Position numbers and translations under genes: made by a program
Shown: positions 24,643 through 33,331 of the stretch, one piece after another
How positions within the stretch are numbered: position 1 is the first letter of the stretch
Layout: each line of letters opens with the position of its first letter
NCBI RefSeq assembly: GCF_001593005.1
Contig: NZ_LQZQ01000045.1
Coordinates: forward strand, 620,001-684,000
From: Roseivirga ehrenbergii
Lineage (GTDB): Bacteria > Bacteroidota > Bacteroidia > Cytophagales > Cyclobacteriaceae
Reading direction: 5' to 3'
Length of the DNA: 64,000 nucleotides
The notes under the pieces: generated by a model
What the model was told of the DNA's origin: nothing
Database searches by the model: none
What the model saw: the letters and a program-made list of their open reading frames with translations, nothing else

Positions 24643-25148
24643 ATAAGCATCTTCGGTGAGAAGAATACGGGTCGCTCCTACGGAGCTTAATTTTCATTTT
24701 ATACATTTCTACAAACAGTTCGCCCCGATGGGGCTTTTGGCTTGCATGTCTCTGTTAGTTTAGTGGAAGGTGCGACCCTGCTAGGGTCGAGGTTTGCACT
24801 AAATTATTTTTTTACAAATGTATGCCCCTTTGGGGTCTGAAGGGTGCTTTATTGATGTTTACTTTATAAACGTATGACCTCGATAGGGCTTTGGGCTCAG
24901 CTCAGAAATTGATAGTCAAAAAAGCCCTAAACCTCTTTTTCACATCAGTCAACACCCCCTAAAAGCTGGTACAGATCAACTTTGCCAAAACCTATAATCC
25001 CATAGGGATGGCCTGTTGGTAGCAGTGAATTAATCACTGCGTCAAGCTCCGTAGGTGCGACCAGATAATAATGATGGGTTATCTAATGTCTAAAATCGCC
25101 CAATCCAGTGTTCGATTTGCCGGTATCATCAACGAGATTTATAAGTAA
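24643..25148 (+). repeat. 506-bp direct repeat, unit 1
   Basis: Begins right after the S1/P1 nuclease stop and ends with a second copy of that gene's last codons plus stop (AQSSVRFAGIINEIYK). The next 507 bp repeat it with about nine-tenths identity by eye. No intact gene is inside; the unit is full of short hairpins such as GCCCCGATGGGGC. Confidence 0.85.
24670..25062. mobile_element. 393-bp inverted-repeat element (MITE/REP-like), copy 1
   Basis: Bounded by GGTCGCTCCTACGGAGCTT on the left and AAGCTCCGTAGGTGCGACC on the right, a 19-bp inverted repeat with one mismatch. The inside codes for nothing but has several GC-rich hairpins (CGACCCTGCTAGGGTCG, CCCCTTTGGGG). It looks like a non-autonomous element or a cluster of REP-like hairpins. 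Confidence 0.6.
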
Positions 25149-25655
25149 ATAAGCATCTTACGGTGAGAAGAATGCGGGTCGCTCCTACGGAGCTTAATTT
25201 TCATTTTATACATTTCTACAAATAGTTCGCCCCTATGGGGCTTTTGGCTTGCATATCTCTGCTGGTTTGGTGGAAGGTGTGCCCCTCCTAGGGTCGAGGT
25301 TTGCTCTGCATTATTCTTTTACAAATGTATGACCCCGCTGGGGTCTGAAGGGTATTTTGTTGATGTTTACGTTATAAACGTATGAAATAGATAGGGCTTT
25401 GGGCTCAACTTGGAAATTGATAGTCAAAAAGCCCTAAACCTCTTTTTCACATCAGTCAACACCCCCTAAAAGCTGGTACAGATCAACTTTGCCAAAACCT
25501 ATAATCCCGTAGGGATGGCCTGTTGGTAGCAGTGAATTAATCACTGCGTCAAGCTCCGTAGGTGCGACCAGATAATAATGATGGGTTATCTAATGTCTAA
25601 AATCGCCCAATCCAGTGTTCGATTTGCCGGTATTATCAACGAGATTTATAAGTAA
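25149..25655 (+). repeat. 507-bp direct repeat, unit 2
   Basis: Tandem copy of 24643-25148, also ending with a copy of the nuclease 3' codons and a TAA. After it, 25656-25788 is unique sequence with one dispersed-repeat fragment. Confidence 0.85.
25177..25569. mobile_element. 393-bp inverted-repeat element, copy 2
   Basis: Same length and same terminal 19-bp inverted repeats as the element at 24670-25062; carried along in the tandem duplication. Confidence 0.6.
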
Positions 25656-25691
25656 GAAGAGATTCCAACCCTCAAGAGCGTCTATGAAACG

Positions 25692-25722
25692 TTTCTTTCC
25701 CTGAGGTTACGAAGGGTCTAGA
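25692..25722 (-). repeat. Dispersed repeat fragment (inverse of 45.9 and 51.6 kb copies)
   Basis: On the minus strand this is TCTAGACCCTTCGTAACCTC followed by AGGGAAAGAA, the end of the ~100-bp repeat present at 45864-45966 and 51551-51653, with one base changed. Confidence 0.6.
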
Positions 25723-25788
25723 TGTCTCGTCCTGATTTTAGTTGACAGTTATCAATTGATTGTGTCAACCTATTTCAGAACGGGACCA

Positions 25789-28362
25789 TCACTTCTGCTG
25801 CAAACTCTGCTTCCCTCCTAGAATTCTTTCTGAACGGAAAAGATTGTCTGCTGCTTGCAAAATCTTCATTTTCAACTGGGCATTATAATCAGGGTTATCC
25901 TCTAAGAAATCACGCACCGTTTTTACTGCCGAAGTCGAATTGTAATTGCCTAAAGTTTGATCTAACCAACGGGTTGGGAAGAAAATATCGCCCGTTTCTT
26001 GAATCTCTTTTAGCAATTCTAAACTTGGCAGAATGTACTTTTCAGAAGACTCTTTTCTCAATGGATGATGTAAAGCACCCAAAGCAGAAAGCACCCAAGA
26101 CTCGGTCTCGCGGTTTTTCGCATCCTTCAACGATTCAAAGAATGTATCGCGCACTTGTTGTGAATTGGAAAGCGCTGGCATCACAAATTCGAATCTACGT
26201 TTGGTATCAGGGTTTTTAATGGAATCTAATTGCTGTTTCAAAATGGCATCTGCCCTATCGGGTAAACGAATGGCCAATTGCGAAGCCAGCCCAACCATAT
26301 CATTTTCAGATAAATTCAAACCTTTCACTTTAGAGCCATTCCAGATGTCATACAAACGTCCAATGTTGTTTTGGGTAATGGTTATGTTTCTAAAGGCATT
26401 GAAGAAGATTTTCTTCACACTCGGCTTTTCAGATTTGGTTTCCATTAGAAAGTATAAAGTGCGCTCCAAATCTGGTGCTACGCTGGCCCTTTCATCTTCC
26501 GTTAAATACGACCAGTAAATATTGTTGAGTTGTCCTAAAACCAAATTCAGAATCAATTCATTTTCTTCTTTGGCAATTACCCATTTCACCATTTCTACAT
26601 AGCCAATACGAGGAACTTTCCCATCGAGGAAATTCTCGTAAAGATTCACAAAAGTGGTTCCCTTTTCTACATCTGTCATGCGTGAATACCGCTGAGTAAC
26701 CATATTGATATCCACTTCAAAAAGACCATAGCCTCTTCCATCTGCATTCAACACGAGGTCTCCCAATCGTAGAATAGGTAGATCGATATCTAAAACTGCC
26801 TGCTTTGAAACAATTTTCTTATACACTTTGGTTTGATCGAGCCAAGCAGCCGCACTGAATACCTGAGGCCAAACTCGGTTTTTCCCTAATGGATCAAACT
26901 GACTCAACCGCATCTGATTTAACATTCCTTGCTCACGAACAAGCTCCAACTGAAACTCTGGGCGACCGGGAGTATTTACCCAAACCTCACTCCAAGTTTT
27001 TAAATCCTCAGGCGTTTTCTTGTCCAGAATATTGATTAAATCAGGCCAAGTAGCATTGGAGTGCGAATAGGTTTTTAAGTACTCCTGCATGCCTTCTTGG
27101 AACAGTTGTTCCCCTATCAGCATTTCTAACTGACGCATCATAATCGGTGCTTTATTGTAAATAATGGCCCCATACATTTGTCCAGCCTCGTTCAGGTTGT
27201 TCAGTTCTTGTCGGATTGGGTTTGCTCCTTCAGTTCTGTCTACCCCATAAGCAGATGGGTAATGACGCACCAAGAAATTCAATTCATGATCGATTTCAGG
27301 AAAACTTGGATTTACCATTTTGGCGGCCATAAAATTGGCAAACACCTCTTTGGTCCAAACATCATTGAACCAGTCCATGGTGACCAAATCGCCAAACCAC
27401 ATGTGGGCGGTTTCGTGAGCAATCAAACTGGCTCTGCTCAATAATTGAGATTGCGAAGGGTCTTCATCCAACAAAAGGCTATTGGCTTGATACTGAATTG
27501 CGCCTACATGCTCCATTCCGCCATATTGAAAACTAGGAATTAGTGCGAAATCGAATTTTTTAAAGGGATATGGAATGCCCGTGTATTCTTGTAACCATTG
27601 AATTGAAGCGCCATGGAGGTAAAAAATCAAATCGAGGTTTCTAGCTACTTTTTCGCTGTCTGTTTCTCTGTGAAGCATGGTCATTTCCATACCCCCCACA
27701 TTTCGAGTTTCGGTTTTGAACTTGCCCGCTACAAAAGAGAACAAGTAAGTACTGATCAAATCAGACTTTTCGAACTGAATATTTTTTCTACCATCTTTCA
27801 CACTTAAAAGTGCCACAGGGCCATTGGCTATGGCTGTCCAGCTTTCAGGTAAGTCCAAAGTCAGGTCGTAGGTCGCCTTTAAGTTGGGCTGATCGAATGA
27901 AGGAAAAAGGGTTCTTGCTCTATCGGGAACTAGCAAGGTGTACATAAACTCTTCCTTTCGGTTGAGCGAGGTTTCTCCTGCAAAAAAGTTGATTTCGATA
28001 ATGTTCTTCCCTCTTCTCAATAAATCCTTACTGATAATGATGTGCTCATTCTTAAAATTGATTTCAGTGGATTGATCATTGACAATAATACCTTTAAGCT
28101 TATCGGCTGATGCTCTAAAATCTAAAAGCAGGTCTTCAGAGTTATCGCTCAGGTTAAAAGTCAAAGTTTCTAAGGACTGAATGGGCTGAGCTAGCGCTTC
28201 AGGCACCCTGAATTCAAGCTTATAATTGATATTAGAAACAATGGCCTTTCTGGATTTGGCCAAGGCCAAGGAAACGCCATTTTCAATGCCCTCAAACTCA
28301 TCTTTGCTGTTACACGAAAAGATTAAAAAGGGAAGCAGGCAGATTAAAAGTAGTTTTTTCAT
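25789..28362 (-). CDS. M1-family aminopeptidase (APN-like) lipoprotein
   Basis: 857 residues. Lipoprotein signal MKKLLLICLLPFLIFSC, then the M1 beta domain, and the catalytic domain with the exopeptidase motif GGMEH (281-285, in place of GAMEN), zinc motif HETAH (316-320) and the third zinc ligand Glu339 in VWTKEVFANF. A long helical C-terminal domain (about 540-840) closes the active site. It trims N-terminal residues from peptides in the periplasm. Its start overlaps by 4 bp the stop of the preceding zinc-ribbon gene (28359-28949). All catalytic residues are present, so it should be active. Confidence 0.95.
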   Translation of the reverse strand: MKKLLLICLLPFLIFSCNSKDEFEGIENGVSLALAKSRKAIVSNINYKLEFRVPEALAQPIQSLETLTFNLSDNSEDLLLDFRASADKLKGIIVNDQSTEINFKNEHIIISKDLLRRGKNIIEINFFAGETSLNRKEEFMYTLLVPDRARTLFPSFDQPNLKATYDLTLDLPESWTAIANGPVALLSVKDGRKNIQFEKSDLISTYLFSFVAGKFKTETRNVGGMEMTMLHRETDSEKVARNLDLIFYLHGASIQWLQEYTGIPYPFKKFDFALIPSFQYGGMEHVGAIQYQANSLLLDEDPSQSQLLSRASLIAHETAHMWFGDLVTMDWFNDVWTKEVFANFMAAKMVNPSFPEIDHELNFLVRHYPSAYGVDRTEGANPIRQELNNLNEAGQMYGAIIYNKAPIMMRQLEMLIGEQLFQEGMQEYLKTYSHSNATWPDLINILDKKTPEDLKTWSEVWVNTPGRPEFQLELVREQGMLNQMRLSQFDPLGKNRVWPQVFSAAAWLDQTKVYKKIVSKQAVLDIDLPILRLGDLVLNADGRGYGLFEVDINMVTQRYSRMTDVEKGTTFVNLYENFLDGKVPRIGYVEMVKWVIAKEENELILNLVLGQLNNIYWSYLTEDERASVAPDLERTLYFLMETKSEKPSVKKIFFNAFRNITITQNNIGRLYDIWNGSKVKGLNLSENDMVGLASQLAIRLPDRADAILKQQLDSIKNPDTKRRFEFVMPALSNSQQVRDTFFESLKDAKNRETESWVLSALGALHHPLRKESSEKYILPSLELLKEIQETGDIFFPTRWLDQTLGNYNSTSAVKTVRDFLEDNPDYNAQLKMKILQAADNLFRSERILGGKQSLQQK

Positions 28363-28949
28363 ATCAGAATAAAGTCTTTTCTCAATTCAGGAGGAATACC
28401 AAAATGCTGGTCAATAAATCCGTCCATGTCTTCTTTGGTTTCTTTTGAAAGCAAACCGTTTAATTCTTCTAAAGCCATACCTCCAATCATATAGGGTGGC
28501 ATAAAATTCGTCATCAAACGATCACCTTTAAAGGAAGCCGCCACCTGATACTCGGTCATTTCTTCTTTGGGCGTGCCATGAATCATGCAATGCGACATCC
28601 ACTTCTCAGGATCTTCTGGGTTTTCCTCAATGCGTTGCTGCATGGCCGAAAAATCCATATTGTTCATCATGTAATTGGAAAGGTTCTGCATGCTTTCTGC
28701 GGAAAGGCTGTCCTTCATTTTTTCATAGCAAACGCTGCACATGCCGTACTCAAAAAGCACTTGGGTGGAATCAAGGTTTGGGTACCTCTTAAATACCTTT
28801 TCGATCATATATGAGCGATCGCCTTTAAGTAATTCGTAATCGCATTGAATACAGTGCGTGATATAACCCTTGGTGTCGGAATTTTTAAATATTTCTGGAA
28901 TGGGAAGGCCTTCTTGTGGCACTTCGTCATTGAATTCTTCTTCGTTCAT
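28359..28949 (-). CDS. Uncharacterised protein with two CxxC knuckles
   Basis: 196 residues, cytoplasmic, acidic. Two CxxC pairs (C33-C36 and C71-C74) can bind one zinc ion as a split ribbon; a further Cys is in SHCMIHG near residue 124. The middle region is rich in Met and Asn (NYMMNNMDFSAMQQ). I do not recognise a family with known function. It overlaps the start of the M1 aminopeptidase by 4 bp and so is translated with it, though it has no export signal. A role as a metal-binding or regulatory protein is possible but not shown. Confidence 0.75.
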   Translation of the reverse strand: MNEEEFNDEVPQEGLPIPEIFKNSDTKGYITHCIQCDYELLKGDRSYMIEKVFKRYPNLDSTQVLFEYGMCSVCYEKMKDSLSAESMQNLSNYMMNNMDFSAMQQRIEENPEDPEKWMSHCMIHGTPKEEMTEYQVAASFKGDRLMTNFMPPYMIGGMALEELNGLLSKETKEDMDGFIDQHFGIPPELRKDFILI

Positions 28950-28981
28950 CGTGTTTTTTGTTCTTTCCTAGAAATTAACGC

Positions 28982-29728
28982 TTAGTTTCTATCCACCAAA
29001 GTTGGGGAAGCCTGTGCGGCAGGTAAAATGAGCGTGTCGGCAATATTTACATGCGCAGGGCGAGTTACGATAAAACGAATTAGGTCTGCAATATCTTCGG
29101 CACGAAGGGCTTCAAAGCCTTCATAAGCCATTTTGGCCCTGTCTTTATCGCCTTTAAAGCGCACCAGTGAAAATTCTGTTTCCACCAAGCCTGGGCAAAC
29201 CTGAGAAACTTTCACTCCTGTTCCGTTCAAGTCCATTCGCATGCCATTATTAATCGCGTCTACCGCATGTTTAGAACCGCAATACACATTTCCGCCCGGA
29301 TAAGCTTCTTTGCCCGCAATAGACCCAATATTCACTACATGACCTGCACCGCGCTCTACCATATTCGGTACAATGGCTTTGGTGACATATAACAGGCCTT
29401 TCACGTTAATGTCAATCATGGCATCCCAGTCATCAATATTGCCTTCATGAATTTTGCCCAAACCATGTGCATTTCCAGCATTATTGATCAATACGTCAAT
29501 CTGTTTCCATGCTGTAGGAAGATTGTTAAGCGATTCTGCCACCGCGGCTCTATCACTCACATCAAAAATGAGTTCTAGGGTTTTTACACCCACTTTCGCA
29601 GACAATTCTTGTAATCGTTCCTTTCGTCTTCCACAGATAATCAATTGATAACCTTCCTTGGCCAGTGCTTCGGCAGTAGCCCAACCAATACCAGAGGTGG
29701 CTCCGGTAACCATTGCTATTTTGCTCAT
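28982..29728 (-). CDS. Short-chain dehydrogenase/reductase (YdfG-like)
   Basis: 248 residues, classical SDR. Cofactor motif TGATSGIG (residues about 8-15), RRKERL after strand 2 which favours NADP, NNAG, catalytic Ser in NIGSIAG, and YCGSK as the YxxxK pair. It should oxidise or reduce a 3-hydroxy acid or similar alcohol in the cytoplasm; E. coli YdfG acts on serine and 3-hydroxypropionate-type substrates. It stands 33 bp upstream of the zinc-ribbon gene on the same strand, so one transcript through 25789 is possible. Confidence 0.92.
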   Translation of the reverse strand: MSKIAMVTGATSGIGWATAEALAKEGYQLIICGRRKERLQELSAKVGVKTLELIFDVSDRAAVAESLNNLPTAWKQIDVLINNAGNAHGLGKIHEGNIDDWDAMIDINVKGLLYVTKAIVPNMVERGAGHVVNIGSIAGKEAYPGGNVYCGSKHAVDAINNGMRMDLNGTGVKVSQVCPGLVETEFSLVRFKGDKDRAKMAYEGFEALRAEDIADLIRFIVTRPAHVNIADTLILPAAQASPTLVDRN

Positions 29729-29884
29729 TCCTGTTCTAAATTCTTAAGGTTCGAATTTAGAAGAAATATGGGTAAGTAAGAAGGCATTATTTATGATGTG
29801 AGTTGGGTTTTGGAATCCTTCCCTCTATTAAAGCGACTAATACTCGTTTGTAACATGCTCAAATAGGTTGGCTCACCTCCCTTA

Positions 29885-29900
29885 CCCTCCTCGAGGAGGG
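29885..29900. repeat. Perfect 16-bp palindrome in the SDR-porT gap
   Basis: CCCTCCTCGAGGAGGG is a perfect palindrome. A second hairpin CCCTCTATTAAGAGGG lies near 29967. Both look like dispersed repeat material; no gene is seen in 29729-30021. Confidence 0.5.
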
Positions 29901-30021
29901 AATACTCCAGAGGTTATTTGGCTTGAGTTAGGTCTGTGAAGTTGAATATTAATGGCGATCTATTCCCCTCTATTAAGAGGGTTTAGGAAATGTTTTGTCA
30001 ACCTATTTCAGGACGATACAA

Positions 30022-30756
30022 CTAATCCGTAAAATGAAAATAGATAGAGAAATTGTGTGTGGTAATTTGGCCTATGCCATTCGAGTAGAAGTTGTTTGAA
30101 GGGTTTAGCACATTCGTCAAGCCTCTGGAGTAGCGTATTTCAGGTTCAAGCTTGAAAAACTCAAAGTAGTTCTCGAAGCCAAAGCCGATTTCAGCTTTCA
30201 AGTTTCCTTTCCTTATCTCCAACTTATCCACTCCACCCAAGTCTTCAGCTTTGCCCGAACGCATGGAGGCACTTATGCCTGCAATCACGTACATTCTGAG
30301 ATTGTCGCGTCTGATAGAGCGGTATTTAAGAAATAAGCCAGGCTCTATACGGGTGCTTTCAATCAATTGTTCATCCACTGTGCCATCGGTCATATTATAT
30401 TGCACCATATGTTGGTACAAACCAATTTTCACCGGCACAAACCTTAGGGTAAATTGATCGGCAAGCCTGAAGTTAACCATGAAGCCTAAATTAAACCCAG
30501 AGTTTTGCTTAGACACAATAGAGGTTACATTATCGTAATCGGGGCCTTCAAAGGCATCGGAGTATTTTATTCCGTAGTAGTTCTGATGATAGCCCAAAAA
30601 GAAGCCATAATTTGCTTTTTTATCATCACTACCAATCCGATTCAGCTTTATGGGTGCTTTTTGCCCCAATGCTAAATTGGCCGTGAACAGTGCTAAAAAG
30701 AAAACTATTTTTGACCGATGTATATTGAGCTTATACCAAAAGTTAGTGGCTTGCAT
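30022..30756 (-). CDS. porT: PorT-family outer-membrane beta-barrel (gliding/T9SS)
   Basis: 244 residues: signal peptide ([16 protein letters not shown]), then a barrel with alternating hydrophobic strands and the terminal aromatic-rich strand HNFSIYFHF. It follows ubiE and overlaps it by 52 bp, the arrangement found in many Bacteroidota where the second gene is porT (sprT), needed for type IX secretion and gliding. There is no later Met before the signal peptide, so the overlap is real unless a non-ATG start is used. The assignment rests on barrel character, length and the ubiE neighbour together. Confidence 0.8.
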   Translation of the reverse strand: MQATNFWYKLNIHRSKIVFFLALFTANLALGQKAPIKLNRIGSDDKKANYGFFLGYHQNYYGIKYSDAFEGPDYDNVTSIVSKQNSGFNLGFMVNFRLADQFTLRFVPVKIGLYQHMVQYNMTDGTVDEQLIESTRIEPGLFLKYRSIRRDNLRMYVIAGISASMRSGKAEDLGGVDKLEIRKGNLKAEIGFGFENYFEFFKLEPEIRYSRGLTNVLNPSNNFYSNGIGQITTHNFSIYFHFTD

Positions 30757-31427
30757 TCAGTTTTGTTAAATCCTACTTCCCCTAAAATATTCAAAAATCT
30801 TTCGCCATCAGGAAAAGCAGCTACCGATTCTGGCAAATACGTATAAGCCGATTGATCTTTAGACACTACTTTACCAATGACAGGTAAAATCGACTTAAAA
30901 TAAAAATTATAGAGCTGCTTCATGGGGAAAGTTCTCGGTTGCGAAAACTCTACAATGACTACCTTCCCTCCTGGCTTCAATACACGGTGCATATCGCTCA
31001 AACCTTTCTTTAAGTTCTCGAAATTCCTTACGCCAAAGGAAACGATGACGGCATCAAAGGTATTGTCTTCAAAGAGTAACTTCTCAGAATCGCCCATCTG
31101 CATATCAATGATATGATCCAGCCCTTTCTTCTTCATTTTCTGCTTACCGATTTCTAGCATTCCTGCAGAAATATCAACCCCTACTACCCTATCTGGATTA
31201 AGAGCTAAAGCCTCAATGGCGAAATCACCTGTACCAGTGGCAATATCCAAAATCTGCTTCGGCTGATGCGATTTCAGCATTCTAATGGCCTTTTTACGCC
31301 AAAGAATATCTATGCCTAGGCTTAAAAAATGATTCAAGAAATCATACTTGTGGCTTATGTTATTGAACATTTCAGCCACCTGTTCTTTTTTACTCGCTTG
31401 GTTCTCTTTGTAAGGTACAACCGCCAT
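30705..31427 (-). CDS. ubiE: Demethylmenaquinone methyltransferase UbiE/MenG
   Basis: 240 residues, class I SAM-dependent methyltransferase. UbiE signatures are present: [19 protein letters not shown] at the start, SAM site [24 protein letters not shown], and [20 protein letters not shown] with SYTYLPESV-like AYTYLPESV near the end. It adds the last methyl group in menaquinone synthesis at the inner face of the membrane. Cytophagales respire with menaquinone, so MenG is the likely role. First gene of the ubiE-porT pair. Confidence 0.95.
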   Translation of the reverse strand: MAVVPYKENQASKKEQVAEMFNNISHKYDFLNHFLSLGIDILWRKKAIRMLKSHQPKQILDIATGTGDFAIEALALNPDRVVGVDISAGMLEIGKQKMKKKGLDHIIDMQMGDSEKLLFEDNTFDAVIVSFGVRNFENLKKGLSDMHRVLKPGGKVVIVEFSQPRTFPMKQLYNFYFKSILPVIGKVVSKDQSAYTYLPESVAAFPDGERFLNILGEVGFNKTECKPLTFGISSIYIGQK

Positions 31428-31556
31428 TTTTTCGAATTTGGGTGCAATAATACGAAGGAAACAGGGGGGATAAGAGTTTTGTTGCGATTAATTGCAGTGA
31501 AAATAGTAAGTGATCGCAGATTTTTAGGGATTACGGGATAGCGTAGAACTCACTAT

Positions 31557-31579
31557 AATCCTCGTTTTTAACGAGGATT
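31557..31579. promoter_or_regulatory. Perfect 10-bp dyad in the M48-ubiE gap
   Basis: AATCCTCGTT-TTT-AACGAGGATT is a perfect 10-bp stem with a 3-nt centre, followed at 31591-31603 by a second dyad GCCTTT-A-AAAGGC. They lie in the 314-bp gap 31428-31741 that otherwise has only the M48 terminator. They could be an operator, REP-like debris or a hairpin; no T run follows the first. Confidence 0.45.
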
Positions 31580-31668
31580 TACCTCCATTAGCCTTTAAAA
31601 GGCCTCATATCAAACCGAAAACCTATCTATCATAGTCAGGGAAGGACAAGGTTACACATCTCTAACAC

Positions 31669-31695
31669 AAAAAAACGGAGGACAAAAGCCCTCCG
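31669..31695 (-). terminator. Terminator of the M48 peptidase gene
   Basis: Minus-strand hairpin CGGAGG...CCTCCG followed by seven T, 47 bp past the stop. Confidence 0.85.
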
Positions 31696-31741
31696 CATAA
31701 CTACCTGACATATTCAAAAGCCCCGAAAGACTGAATATTAA

Positions 31742-32551
31742 TTACTTCAATGTACTCTTATTATAGTACTCCATTGCTTTTGGTAAGGCAGCATTCAGCC
31801 TTTCAATCCTAGTTTCATGACTTGGGTGAGTGGAAAGAAACTCTGGTGGTGCTTGTCCACTACTTCCTGCCGACATTCTTTCCCAAAACTTAGGCGCTTC
31901 ACTTGGGTCGTAACCAGCTATGGCCATAAAAGTCAAGCCCAATTCATCGGCTTCTGATTCATGCGTTCTTGAGAATTTCAAGAGTCCAATATCGGTACCA
32001 ATACCTACTGCCTGAAATACCATTTGCTGTGCCAAAGTTGGATCCTGACCTAGTGCCACCGCACCAATACTTAAACCCACTTGTTTAGCATAATTCTGAT
32101 TCATTCGCTCCTGACCATGCTTAGCAACTGCATGCGCCACTTCGTGTCCCATAACTACAGCTACCCCTAGGTCATCTTTACAAATAGGAAGTATCCCTGT
32201 ATAGAAAGCCACCTTTCCGCCTGGCATAGCCCAAGCGTTTACTTGATCACTTTCAATCAGATTAAACTCCCAATCAAAACCATCCAAAAGCCCTTCATAA
32301 CCATTATTGTTCATATATTGCTCTACAGCCTTTTGAATTCTGGTACCTACTCGCTTAACCATTGCCACTTGCTCTTGATTATTCGATAACTGTACCGAAT
32401 CAATCACCTGCTGGTAAGCATCTGCGCTCATGGCAATTACTTCTTCACTCCCAACCACTCCAGTAAGTTGTTTTCTACCTGTAATCGGCACAGTAGTACA
32501 ACCAATTACTAAGGCTACTATAAAACTCAGTGCTATTAATTTTCTCATCAC
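31742..32551 (-). CDS. M48-family metallopeptidase lipoprotein (LoiP/YcaL-like)
   Basis: 269 residues; the second Met (one codon later) is an equally good start. Lipoprotein signal RKLIALSFIVALVIGC is followed by the TTVPITGRKQL motif usual for this group. The M48 zinc site is HEVAH (136-140) with the third ligand Glu in SRTHESEADELG. Such small secreted M48 enzymes work in outer-membrane protein quality control. No other gene is in the unit, and a strong terminator follows. Confidence 0.93.
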   Translation of the reverse strand: MMRKLIALSFIVALVIGCTTVPITGRKQLTGVVGSEEVIAMSADAYQQVIDSVQLSNNQEQVAMVKRVGTRIQKAVEQYMNNNGYEGLLDGFDWEFNLIESDQVNAWAMPGGKVAFYTGILPICKDDLGVAVVMGHEVAHAVAKHGQERMNQNYAKQVGLSIGAVALGQDPTLAQQMVFQAVGIGTDIGLLKFSRTHESEADELGLTFMAIAGYDPSEAPKFWERMSAGSSGQAPPEFLSTHPSHETRIERLNAALPKAMEYYNKSTLK

Positions 32552-32722
32552 TAAAAATTCTCTTTTATTAAAAATCTATCTTCCTGAACAACAAGGTATA
32601 CTGGCATATTCCTTCGTTTCACAAAATTGATCATAAATGACAGGTTGTCAAATCAGATCGAAGTTTTAATTTTGTCCATTGTTACCTTTTATAGTTATCC
32701 AACCCTAACTAAACTTATCAGA

Positions 32723-33331
32723 ATGAAGATTGTTGCTATTGGCCGTAATTATGCAGAACATATTGCAGAATTAAACAATGAACGCCCCACAGAACCGGTA
32801 GTGTTTTTAAAGCCCGATACCGCTGTATTGAGAAACAATGCACCATTCTATCATCCTGATTTCTCTGATGACATTCATTTTGAGGTAGAAATCCTTCTAA
32901 AAATAAGTAGGGAAGGAAAACACATTGAAAAGAAATTCGCCCACAAGTACTATGATGAAATTGGCGTGGGAATAGATTTCACCGCCAGAGATGTTCAGCA
33001 GCGCTGCAAAGAAAAAGGCTTACCTTGGGAAAAAGCCAAGGCCTTTAATGGCTCTGCCCCTATTTCTGAATTTGTGAGCAAAGACAAGTTTGATTTAAAC
33101 AACTTGAATTTCAGTTTACAGCAGAATGGCGAAGTAAAGCAAAATGGAAATACCAATATGATGCTTTTCAGTTTTGACGACATCATTGAGCATATTTCGA
33201 AATACTTTACGTTAAAGAAGGGAGACATCATTTTTACCGGTACGCCTGCAGGTGTTGGTAAAACGGTGATTGGCGACACACTTACTGCTTATATAGAGAA
33301 TGAGAAAATGTTGGAAGTTGAGGTTAAGTAG
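32723..33331 (+). CDS. Fumarylacetoacetate hydrolase-family protein
   Basis: The start is the ATG at 32723 (MKIVAIGRNYAEHIAELN), which is where family similarity begins; an earlier ATG adds 32 residues. 202 residues, the length of single-domain FAH enzymes such as YcgM. Motifs: FLKPDTAV, the metal-binding Glu pair in IHFEVEILL, DFTARDVQ and FTGTPAGVG. It should cleave or decarboxylate a beta-keto acid in the cytoplasm, for example as acylpyruvase or oxaloacetate decarboxylase. Its last codons overlap the start of the M23 gene by 32 bp. Confidence 0.9.
   Translation: MKIVAIGRNYAEHIAELNNERPTEPVVFLKPDTAVLRNNAPFYHPDFSDDIHFEVEILLKISREGKHIEKKFAHKYYDEIGVGIDFTARDVQQRCKEKGLPWEKAKAFNGSAPISEFVSKDKFDLNNLNFSLQQNGEVKQNGNTNMMLFSFDDIIEHISKYFTLKKGDIIFTGTPAGVGKTVIGDTLTAYIENEKMLEVEVK

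Noticed and set aside
24643-25788. CRISPR array
   Set aside because: There are only two long units of 506/507 bp with near-identical content, not short repeats separated by unique spacers, and no cas gene is near.
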